A stretch of 64,000 nt of DNA from Plutella xylostella (Eukaryota; Arthropoda; Insecta; Lepidoptera; Plutellidae): contig NC_063998.1 of the NCBI RefSeq assembly GCF_932276165.1, positions 7,824,501-7,888,500 of the forward strand, written 5' to 3'. Of this stretch, positions 36,837 to 46,900 are shown in pieces (position 1 is the stretch's first letter; the number at the start of each line of letters is the position of its first letter). The position numbers and the translations under genes are program-made. Under the pieces are notes generated by a model. That model did no database searches. It was not told the DNA's origin and worked only from the letters and a program-made list of their open reading frames with translations.

Positions 36837-38575
36837 AGGTCAACCGGGGCCAAGTCGCCTACGGGGCTAATGCCTCGAATCCATTTATCTTCCGAACCAC
36901 ATATTTTAGAACTACTGGAGTCATCTGCTATCTATCTTTGGAACTCAAACTTTTACTACTGACCAATAGATGTCGTATCCGAGGAAATTTTCTTAAATAA
37001 TCTGCCATTTTAATTTTTTCCCCTCTTTTGGCCACCTCAGGTTTCCTGACACGTTTTTTTTAATCGTTCCAAATGTGTGTTTGTTTAAAAGAATCTATAT
37101 TTCCTAACTGTAAATACTGTTATTGTTTTGTTGCTTTACATATTGTTTTGATTATTTTATTGAAATAACGTAAGATTCGGATACAATATGCAATTAAAAA
37201 TGTGTAGGCTTAGCTTTTTTTTTGGGGTAAATGCCTCTGGGCTGATGAGGTTATTGCCTCTATTGCGGCGCAATAGCCCCATTTTCAGAGGTTCTAAACA
37301 TTTTATGTTATGATAAAAGTATTTTATATACTCAGGAGCAATGAAAAAGTTCCAGTGACATTAGCACTAAATTACTCCTAAACGAAATACCTATACTAGG
37401 TTAATGACGGCTTCTGCAATATTAAAGAACATTTAACAGCGTATCAGAATTAACATTCTTAGATAGGTAATCCAACTAAAACGTAAATAATACTAAAAAA
37501 TTAACTATAAAATAGATCAACACCGGTATTACAACCGTCTATGTAGGAATACCGGTGTTGATCTATTTTATAGTAGTTATAACTCAATTAAGGACCACAT
37601 TATTAATAAATTTGTTAGCTCACTGTGATGCTAATCGTAAATTAAGTAAAATATAAGGTTTCTATATGTGAAAACCTTTAACTGACATGTTTGTTACTAT
37701 TAATTTAACTATTACTAGTTCTATAATTCCATTGGTTGGTTGTTGGTTTTCCATACTTCATTAATAAATAAATAAATAATTTAAATATATACTAAACTAA
37801 ATATTTTTAAAAATTTGCGTCATTTGGTGTCGATTTTATAATATTGTTAACACGGTATATAGAAAATAATCATATAATAAATAAAAAATAGTCATATTAC
37901 AGAATGATCCCACTTGTTTTTAAAACTCTGATAGTTTTGTAATGATTATCCTCGTAAGAGCAAAATTCCGTCAGACTCTAAAAATGGTATACTTACTAAT
38001 TTAAAGTTGTGGTTTGATTGCAAATTAGAAAAAAATATGCCCTTGTATGCTTTTATACTGTATTTTAATTTGTCATGAAGTATTTATACTTTTTTAAGTC
38101 CTATAAAGTATTCATAAATAAAATGTTGAGCACCCCTGGAATCTTGGATGGGGTAAATGCCACTACAAGAAATTGGGGTATGTAGGCGCCATAGCCCCAA
38201 AAATTTTTGATCAACTAATTCTCCTTAAATAAGCGCAGTATTTCGTTTACAAGCTAATAATTAGCTACGTTAATAGTAATTCTATAAATTATATCTACTT
38301 AAACTTGTAAAAAGCTCTTCCAAGCACACAAAACTAGTGAAAGAGGCATTAGCCCCACTAGGGGTTATTGCGCCTAAAAATCCCATTTTTTGTAGAAACG
38401 TCGTTTACACGTGAAAGATATTTAAAATTCTACAAAATTGCATCAAAATATGAAACTAGATAAAATTTCCTAATATGTATCATAAGTTATAGCTTAATAG
38501 GGCGTATAGTCTGTTTGTTATGATCAAATGAATATGAAAGTCAAAGTATTGTGGCGCAATGGCCCCGGTTGACCT
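36837..38575. mobile_element. TIR element with iterated 'GCGCAATAGCCCC' words
   Basis: The ends AGGTCAACCGGGGCC and GGCCCCGGTTGACCT are perfect 15-bp inverted repeats flanked by TA (36835-36836, 38576-38577). GGCGCAATAGCCCC-like words and their complements (GGGGTTATTGCGCC) occur at least eight times, e.g. near 36870, 37224, 37250-37275, 38152, 38180, 38350 and 38552. No coding capacity. A perfect hairpin sits in the middle. I infer a 1.74-kb non-autonomous DNA transposon; the superfamily is open. Confidence 0.7.
37504..37574. repeat. perfect 27-bp hairpin
   Basis: Arms 37504-37530 and 37548-37574 are exact reverse complements around a 17-nt spacer (arm core TAGATCAACACCGGTATT). It lies inside the iterated-word transposon. 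The perfect arms contrast with the decayed surroundings and suggest a young structure or a nested miniature element. Confidence 0.9.
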
Positions 38576-38764
38576 TAACAATTATCGATAAGTGTTATCG
38601 ATGAATTCGAGAACAAGGGTTAGAAATACTAATATCAAATTAATTAGGTATAGTAAAATTGAATTATGAATGATTAATAAACGAAGTCACCCGCTTTTCG
38701 CTGTACATTTATACTCACCTGATAGGTCGCGAGCCGTATCGCCGTTTTTGAATGAGTACAATGC

Positions 38765-39030
38765 ACTGAAGTTGTCGGGTAAGTGGGCAACCCGACGGTC
38801 AGATGCTTTCAAGCCGCCCCTTCGGGCGGCCTCTGACTAGGCTTAACGACTGCTGCCGAAGCAGCAACCGGGACCCACGGCTTAACGTCCCGTCCGAAGC
38901 ACGGAAGCGTCCAGAAAAGAACCATTTGAAATCGGTAACCCATGCTGTACCTACCAATGGCTGACCATGTCAGTTGTTGCTTAACCTCAGTGATCAGTTA
39001 CGATTACTGAAGCCAACTCGACTACGGACG
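38765..39030 (+). repeat. dispersed repeat, copy 2
   Basis: Shares the ordered phrases of copy 1 at 28970-29163, including 'ACCCACGGCTTAACG', 'GAAGCACGGAAGCGTCCAGA' and 'TGATCAGTTACGATTACTGA', ending ACTACGGACGCTTC. A GC-rich hairpin, GCCGCCCC TTC GGGCGGC, sits at about 38813-38831 near its start. Confidence 0.65.
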
Positions 39031-39758
39031 CTTCCCAACTATGACCTTTTTATATATATTATATTTAATTTAATTAATTTGATTAATACATATCTACGTA
39101 CCGGTACATCATTATTGCATTTTTATGACATTGGTTGCTAGGAAACATCTAATAACAATAAACCATGACCAAATCTGTGATCAAATCCGGAATCCGGATA
39201 TTCTATAAATTGAAGCTGTCATTTTAGTATGTAAACAAATCATTTTCTATGAAACAAACGCTTTGCCAACTAGATTGAGTCTAGTGAAAATTGAGACTGC
39301 AACTAGTTTTTATAAATCGGTGGGCTTTTCTGGCCTACTACCCCGGCAGAGGGGAACGTCTGCCTATTTCGTCTCCAGTAGGCCTACTCTTGGCACGCAA
39401 GACGTAAATTCATATTGTGTTAAGATCGAACACAAGTTTATGGCAATTTCAAGTTAGATTTGGCACTCCCGACATGAATTGGCTCACGATCGTGTTCTAA
39501 TTCGAATTTGTTCTAACTTGTGTTGGATTGTGAGTCAATTTTGACAGTTACTCTGTGAAAGAATGAATGAAAACGAAAAAAAAAACAAATTGTCATTAAA
39601 ATTCTTGTTGTCATGGCCGGTCGGTGGATTTTCATAATAAGTAACAACGTAAAAAGTTTAAAAACCAATATTATGGTAAGTTGTTCAGTTACCAAACGTG
39701 TTAGAATCATCTGTATATCCACTATGATCATTATAATGAACCTAGTTTTTCCCCACAG

Positions 39759-40523
39759 AGTTCCGCAACTCGGCCGTCGTACCGCCAGACGAAATTACTT
39801 GTAGAATATCTAGAAAGTTACCCAGGAATGGCCAGGGATCTTCTTAAGACCGACCTAGGGAAGTTAAAATTATGAGAAAATAACATCAATGGCCTCGACC
39901 TTAAATGCGGTCGAAGGGTCTTGATAAGATAGACGTAACGTAAAGTAAGTTAAAATCTTAAGTTTACTTTTCATTTTGTTATGACTACCAAATTAAAATC
40001 CCCGTAAGCTAAAATCCCCCAGGATGACCCACTAATCATACTTCATTACTTTTTTTAAATATTAAGTATTGGAAAGAAAAACATTTTATTTTAAATGTTA
40101 GTTAATGTTTAATGTGTAATTATTTTTTTCAGACTGAGGACTGCTGTGGTAAATGGCAGGATCATAACATACTTAAAGTCGAGGTGCATCATACCCAGGC
40201 CTAAACTATCAAGCCGCTCAGCTCATCCTCACAGCACCTCACAGCATAGATCCAGCCGCCGCTACCAAGTTGATGTAGAAGTAGACAGAGTGATGGCCAT
40301 AGAGGAAAAGCAGGGAGAGGCCGAACTGCTGACAGCATGGGCTAATGCCCTAAAGCCTAAAGGGGACCTTGCAGCAGCTGCCCGTGATGGAGTCAATATC
40401 CTCATAGAAATTGCGCAACAGTTATCAAGAAATACAAAGTTAAGGGCATCTAGACCCATAACCATCGTCACTAGTTATGGGTCCAGATGCTGTTGTGCAG
40501 TAGTGGATGATGTGATGATTTAA
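39759..40523 (+). pseudogene. Myb/SANT-like (zeste-type) protein, probably decayed
   Basis: After an acceptor (TTTTTCCCCACAG) at 39758, one frame reads SSATRPSYRQTKLLVEYLES, then YPGMARDLL, resembling the first helix of zeste-type Myb/SANT domains. An upstream ATG ends exactly at a GTAAGT donor (39676). A later block behind another acceptor (TTTTTTTCAG, exon from 40133) reads RRYQVDVEVDRVMAIEE, then LLIEIAQQLSR-like sequence, a plausible C-terminal helix of such proteins. The middle is not convincingly open; the first block stops at TGA near 39872. It lies within the TIR element. Coding status and splice pattern are uncertain. Confidence 0.4.
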
Positions 40524-40929
40524 GTAGAAATTTATATTTCCTGTGACTAAAATATTATTTTATATTAGGTAATACCTATGTTGATTTAAATATATGAACA
40601 TTTTTGTTTTAAGAAATGTTGAATAATATTAGAAAAAGTGTTCCTATGTTAATATGTCCCTTATATATTATAAGTTTGTAAGTATTTCAACAGTGGTGGT
40701 GAAATTATTATTCTACAAAAGTATGTCGGTATTATTATAAAGATAAAGAATTCTGAAACTTACATATGTTTTTATTTTTAAATCTTTTTGATTATGTACT
40801 GAAATATTTACAAGATACTATAGTATTTAGGCATGTAGAGGTGCTGGTAGAGGTGGTTCATCTCCATTGTAAATGGTGGATCCTCCCACCAATCCGGGTG
40901 TTGTGGCTTAACGGGCTGCTCTATTATAT

Positions 40930-42110
40930 TCTCTGCGGGGGTGTAAGTACCTGCACCTGGATATCTCGAATGGAACCATTGTACATTTCCCTAACGTCTA
41001 AACTGCTTTCCTATGCATGGACCATTTCCCACCATGCTGGTCCACTGCGGGTTGGTGGGTTCACATTATAATCTAGATATGAAAACTCTAGATATGCAGG
41101 TTGCCACAATGTTTTCCTTCATCGTAAACGGGATGGTATACATTTAACTTAGAAACCATGTAAGTAAATTGTAGCGCCAAACGAGCTATTCCCACCATAC
41201 TGGTCCACTGCGGGATGATGGATTCACATATTATCTAGATGTGCGAAATGACTGCCTCTGTGGTCTAGTGGTAGAAGCTTCGCTTCATGACCCAGAGGTC
41301 CCGGGTTCCATTCCCGGGTAGGACCATCAATTTGTGTTTCTAAATTGTGGTTCTGAGTTTGGTTAGGACATAGAAGGCTGATCACCTGATGTCCGAAACA
41401 GTGAAACGATCCATGCTGTCGGATGGGCATGTAAAGCAGTCGGTCCTGCGCCTAGCTCTCTCCAGTCGTGTCGGTCAATCCGTCCCATTGGGCTATGAGA
41501 GTGATGGAACAGAGAGTGCTCCTGTGTACTGCGCACACACTTGGGCACTATAATCTACTCCTGCGTAGATGGCTGATCTCAGTTGAGATTGGCCGCCGTG
41601 GTCGAAATTCGGCTAGGAGGACATTATCATTAGATGTGCGAAATCTAGATATGTAGGTTGCCTCACGATGTTATGCTACATCGTAAGTGCAATGGTATAC
41701 ATTGTTACTTAAACTTCATGTACACTGTAGCGCCAAACAAGACATAATTCAGCTACTTTATTCACAATTTTCACAAATCTCCACTCACAAATTGTTAGTT
41801 AATGTATTTTTTCTTGCCTAGATATCTTGTCTCACGAAGTTTTTCTTTATCGTAAGAGGGATAATATAGGTACATTTCACTTAAATCCTATGTAAATTGT
41901 TGTACCAAACGAGCCATTACATATGGGTTTCACATATTATCTAGATGTGCGAAATCTAGACATGCAGGTTGCCTTCACGATGTTTTCTTTTATCGTAAGA
42001 GCGATGGTACACATTGTACTTAAATTTCCTGTACATTGTAGCGCCAAACGAGCTATAATTTAACTATTTTATTCACAAATCTCCACTCAAAAGTTGTTTA
42101 TTTGTTCTTG
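40930..42110. repeat. diverged tandem units of a lepidopteran repeat
   Basis: Four diverged units (about 41066-41189, 41631-41811, 41812-41929, 41930-42110) share the order 'CTAGATATGCAGGTTGCC', 'CGATGTTTTC-TTTATCGTAA', 'GCGATGGTA', 'TGTAGCGCCAAACGAGC'. The first is preceded by 'CCACCATGCTGGTCCACTGC', which recurs at 41190. The same core, inverted, is the SINE tail at 47620-47690 and the block at 59985-60165. A SINE splits the array. Confidence 0.65.
41250..41630 (+). mobile_element. tRNA-derived SINE with 14-bp target duplication
   Basis: Perfect 14-bp target-site duplications TAGATGTGCGAAAT lie at 41236-41249 and 41631-41644. The head has an A box (TGGTCTAGTGGTAGAAGC) and a B box (GGGTTCCATTCCC); the body carries 'CTGATCACCTGATGTCCGAA' and 'CCCATTGGGCTATGAGAG'. 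The 3' end is ATTATCAT. The duplication fixes both ends exactly. Confidence 0.9.
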
Positions 42111-42573
42111 CCTAAATGACTTGCCTAAACACAAGAATGAACACAATAACATCTGTCAAAAAGGTTGTCAAGAGTGCCAATTCACAAGTTGGACTCGATT
42201 TTGATGGTTTTCGACGGAAAACCGCTCAATAGTTAAGACAAGATGGCGCCACCGTCGATTTCGGGAGTGCCAAATGGCGAGAAGGCAAGATGAAACCAAT
42301 ACATTGCGTGCCAAGAGTAGGGCTACAGACCATTCATACTCAATGATTGGAAATGACTAGTAAAAGCTACGGCAATTTCATAGTTAAAGACCTATTCATA
42401 GATCTATTATTTGAAGTAAAGAAAGAGGTAGATAGGAACCTATAGGTATCTACTTAAAACATTTACTTCAGTCAAAAAATGATTTTTTTCTTCATAATGT
42501 GTGATAATATGGAAGTCTTGTGTCTGTAAATTTAATATATATTTTTTTATAAAGTTAAACATAGTCGAACAAA

Positions 42574-42690
42574 ATTAAATAGCGCGCGCGCGCGCGTGTG
42601 TCGTCTTTCGCTTGCGGCAGCCGACTAGATTGGCCACGCAGACGTGGCCGGAGCCATGCTGGCGCCTGCGCCGCCCGCGCGCGGAGTGAG
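42574..42690. repeat. (CG)n run and GC-rich island
   Basis: A (GC)n alternation at 42581-42596 leads into about 90 bp of GC-rich sequence in AT-rich surroundings. No gene start or domain is linked to it. Confidence 0.6.
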
Positions 42691-42842
42691 ATAGGCCTGG
42701 TATAATAGCACAGGGCTTTCAGAATGTACCTATGCTTAAAGTTGGTTAAGCCTATCGTTTATATCATAAATGCTTTCGCGCTGTTTCTTTAAGAATCGGC
42801 TAAATAGGCTACGAACAGGCAACCACGAATGATTTATAATTA

Positions 42843-42920
42843 TATGTGGGGACATCTCACACACGGCCATCCGACTCCAAGCTAGGCAGATCCTGAAATA
42901 TGGGTATAAGACAGCTGCTG
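42843..42920 (-). repeat. SINE 3' fragment, reverse orientation
   Basis: The complement includes 'GGATCTGCCTAGCTTGGAGT' and 'CGGATGGCCGTGTGTGAGAT', the 3' end of the SINE at 29229-29465. The head is missing. Confidence 0.75.
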
Positions 42921-43457
42921 TAGCTCAAGTGGGGGTTTTAAATTAATTAATACCTACCTATCGAGAAGTGAAATTTGATAACGCCAATTTGTATGGCGCG
43001 GAGCTAGTACAGGTACTTACAACAGGTTTCACTGCTCGATGGGTATTGAAAAACTCACACTTGAGCTGTTGATATTTGACGCTTGTCGATTCGAATAGAA
43101 CAAACGTGAAACGATTGAGTATTTTAATGCCGCTACTGAACACTAGGGAGAGCTACAGTCGTATTTTTCTTATACTTAATTAAATTCAAAATTATGCATT
43201 TTGATAGGTACTATAACTAAATATCAACGCGTGCTGACGACGTCTTGCTTAATAAATTTTTAATAATATTCCGATGCAAATTGGCACTTTTTGTTAAACA
43301 AGCCACTGTGAATGGATAAACGAAATGTTTATTCACGTACAGTGACCGACCGAAAACTCTTACACCATGTAGTTCCAATAAAATATCTACTTGAGTAGGT
43401 AGGTACACATAATTTTATACATACATAAAACCATACATTCAATTTCAATAAATAAAG

Positions 43458-43785
43458 TTTATTTTAAAGATGGCAGTTACGTTTAAAAATTAATATTTAC
43501 ATAGAAGTAAGTATTTGTGGGTAAAATCTATATTAAGATCGACAAATTATCACAAACAACAATAATTTATTTATTTATACAAGTAGGCGAGTTTAAAAAG
43601 GCTTTAAACATAGTGTTTTGGTATATAAACATATGTAGGTATATGTCCAGAAATGGACCATTGCTTGCTCATCACACTAATATTCCGTTGGAAATAAGTT
43701 AATTTAATTACTTACATTTACAAAATATTCCAAATGTCAATTCCAAACGCATAAAATTATCAATATCAAAATAATTTATAAGCAT
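43458..43785 (-). other. DHX57: probable 3' UTR of the DHX57-like gene
   Basis: Downstream of the stop codon, AATAAA signals occur on the minus strand at about 43571-43566 and 43463-43458. Either could end the transcript. Which is used cannot be told from sequence. Confidence 0.45.
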
Positions 43786-43929
43786 TTAGTCTTTGGAAAT
43801 AACGTGCACTATTGTTTTTATGATTCGGTTTCCTTTCTCGTAATGAAGTAGGTTCAGAGATGGGTCATTGATCTTTTCTTCCAAAAGGGACACCAGTTCT
43901 AATCTGATGGTTTTCAGCATTTCTGCAAC
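43786..43929 (-). CDS. DHX57: DHX57 last exon
   Basis: 144 bp including TAA at 43788-43786; acceptor TTTTTTCAG. Encodes the C-terminal helix pair VAEMLKTIRLELVSLLEEKI and NRIIKTIVHVISKD. Separated from the previous exon by a 4.15-kb intron that holds the inverted RTE element. Confidence 0.93.
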   Translation of the reverse strand, partial: VAEMLKTIRLELVSLLEEKINDPSLNLLHYEKGNRIIKTIVHVISKD

Positions 43930-46900
43930 CTGAAAAAATGTCGCTGGTTAAATAAGATTGTGATGGCTGGGCTGAGCAGCGCTGGTGTTATATAAAGTTT
44001 ATTTATTATTTATTTATTTATTTATTTAATTCTTTATTGCACAAATATAAAAATACATGTACAAAAGGTGGGCTTAATGCTAAGAGCATTTTCTACCAGC
44101 CAACCTACAGGAGGTGCAGGAAAACAAGTACAAAGATGTGCAAAAAAAAAAAAAAACTAAAAAGTATGTAAGATGAAAAAACTAAATAGTCACTTAATAA
44201 TTATCTTAATACATAATAACAATACATTCAAATAATTATATAAATTTATAATAGATAATAATAATATACATATAATATTAGGATACATAACTATAATATA
44301 TACAAAAATATAATAATATAATATCCAGACAGGTACACGAAAATGCTATTTATTTAAGTTGCTGAGATAATGAGCATGATACAAATATTATGCTTGAAAA
44401 CTATGTATAATGTTGTTGTTTTTAAGTCAATAAAGTAGTATTCTATTCTATTCTATTCTATAATCATAATCAGGATGACAGTGGCACTTTCCCATTTTTC
44501 AGGTATTCGACCTTCTTCTAGACACCTGTTAAAGATTTCTTTCAGAAACTGTATGACCGGATCACCCCCCATTTTTACCATTTCTACTATGACATCGTCT
44601 TCACCAGGGGCTTTACCATTGTGCATCTTGCTCAAGGCGAATTGTATTTCAGCTTCTGTGATCTCTGGCACATCTTCGGATCCAACGTCTGTTATTGTCC
44701 GCGTCACTGGTATTTGTGGTTTAGGGTTCCTAGACCTGTATAACTCTCGGTAATAACCCTCTACAACTTGTAATAGCTGCTGTTTTTCAGTGACTAGGTT
44801 CCCTTGTTCATCATTAAGCTTGGTGACTTGCTGTGTACCAGATTGTAAAGCTTTTCTAAATACTTTAGGGCCTTTATACTTATTAATGATCTCCTGTACT
44901 ACTCTTTCGCGATATGCCTCGAGATCCTTTTCGACGTGCCTTCGTGTTTCCTTGCAGATGTTTTTAAATAAGTCTGTGTGGCTTTTTCCTTGTTTTAACA
45001 AAGACTTTCTTTTCTCTAGCAGATTTTTAGTTTGGTCTTGTAACTTCTGTGACCGGCTTGTGTTCTTTGGTTGCAGCTGTCTTGCTACATCACAAAGGGT
45101 CTTGCTAAGATAGTCGAGAAGTGTATCTGTACTGGATTTGATGTCCACATGTTTCAGTTGTTCTTTTATCTGCTTCTGATATGGTTATTTGTTTACCACT
45201 AAACTTATGGGATTCACCTTGGGCTTTTTACGTGTTATTGTGGCATATCGTTCAAGTTTTGTATTTATTAGTACAGAGGCTCGGATGAGACGGTGGTCGC
45301 TTCCAGTACAGAGGCTGTTTAAAACCGTTACATCTTGTACTATGCATTTGTGGCTGCTGAATATGTAGTCGATCTCATTCTTGTACCTTCCACCTGGTGA
45401 TATCCATGTCCATTTTCTTTCTGGTCTTTTTTGGAAAAATGAGCTCATATGATACATCTTCTCTTTTTCCAGAAAATTAACAAGTGTGGATCCTCTTTCG
45501 TTTCTACTGCCATATCCGAAGTTTCCACATACATTCTCTGAGCTGTCTATTCTTACCCCGATCTTAGCATTGAAATCACCTGTTACAATTGTATATGTGG
45601 TTTTGTGTTCTCGTATACATTTACTTATATCATCATACAATTGTTCTACGTCAACGTCAGCAGCAGAACTAGTGGGTGCATATACCTGAATGACTTTTAA
45701 GGTAATTTTCTTACTAATATGCAGTATGGTGTACAGAATTCTATCGGAGATCGAGTTTATTTCTTTTATGTTGTTGTTTAGCCGTTTATTAATAAGGAGA
45801 GCCACACCATGTTCGTGTTTGTCTGTGTCGGATCCTCGGTAGTACATTGTATGTCCATTGCTAAGTTTGAGACATTCTTCACCCGGTCTTCGGACCTCAG
45901 ACAGTCCGACCACATCCCACCATGTTGATTTTATCTAATTCATATAGAAGTTCTTCCATTCGGTCATCTGTTCTTAGGGTTTTCACCTTGTATGACGCTA
46001 TCATCAATCTAGTTTCCTTTTTAAACGAGCAGCTTGTATTCTCCCAGAGATTCTTAGCACCCCTGGTTTCACGATGTCCCAGACTGCTGCCATTGTTGGG
46101 GGTCGTGTCACCGCTGGGAACTCGGGGCCGTGGTTTTGGTTGTCTATTCATATTCTGTTATTCAAAAAAGGAAACAAATCAGACCTAAACAATTACCGAC
46201 CCATCAGTTTGTTATCCCAGCTCTACAAACTACTGACAAAAATTATTACCAATCGTCTGACAAAAAAGCTGGACTTTTACCAACCAGTCGAACAGGCTGG
46301 CTTCAGAAGCGGATTTAGCACCATGGACCACCTACTATCTATGAGAGTAATAATCGAGAAGGTTACAGAATATCAGATACCCTTATGGATGGCATTCATA
46401 GATTATAAGAAAGCCTTTGATAGTGTGGAGTCTTAGGCAGTCATTCAGTCTCTACAAAATGCCAGAATTGACCACCGCTATACGCAACTCATAGAAAATA
46501 TCTACCACAACGCAAGCTTAAAGGTAAACCTGCCACCAGAAACGAATCCAGTAAGGATAGAGAGAGGAGTAAGGCAAGGTGACACAATCTCTCCGAAGTT
46601 GTTTACTCTGGTGCTTGAGGATATCTTTAAGTTGTTAAAGTGGGAAAATCGGGGTCTTAACATAGCAGGAAACAGGCTGAATAACCTAAGATTCGCTGAT
46701 GACATTGTCTTGTTCTCGGACAACCCACATGACCTTGAGACCATGATACAAGAACTTAGCGATGCTTCAGGGCGGTTTGGGCTTGAGATGGACTTGGATA
46801 AAACCAAAGTCATGACGAACTGTCCCAACAACACCATGGACATCAGAATAAACCAAACCGTCATAGAAAGGGTAGAGAAGTACGTTTATCTTGGTCAAGA

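Larger units (their letters stand above)
39381..42323 (+). mobile_element. TIR element carrying a Myb/SANT-like frame
   Basis: The termini GGCCTACTCTTGGCACGCAA and the complement of GCCCTACTCTTGGCACGCAA differ at one position and are flanked by TA. A second inverted pair further in (ATTTGGCACTCCCGA, near 39458, and its complement near 42260) confirms matching ends of one 2.9-kb element. It holds a Myb/SANT-like coding relic, diverged tandem repeats and a SINE. No transposase. A TA duplication does not distinguish the superfamily; the Myb-like gene points to Harbinger, a guess. Confidence 0.7.

Noticed and set aside
40262..40471. 69-residue frame, minus strand
   Set aside because: Antisense shadow of the Myb/SANT-like C-terminal block.
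44790..45113. 107-residue frame on the plus strand within the RTE region
   Set aside because: Antisense shadow of the reverse transcriptase N-terminal linker.
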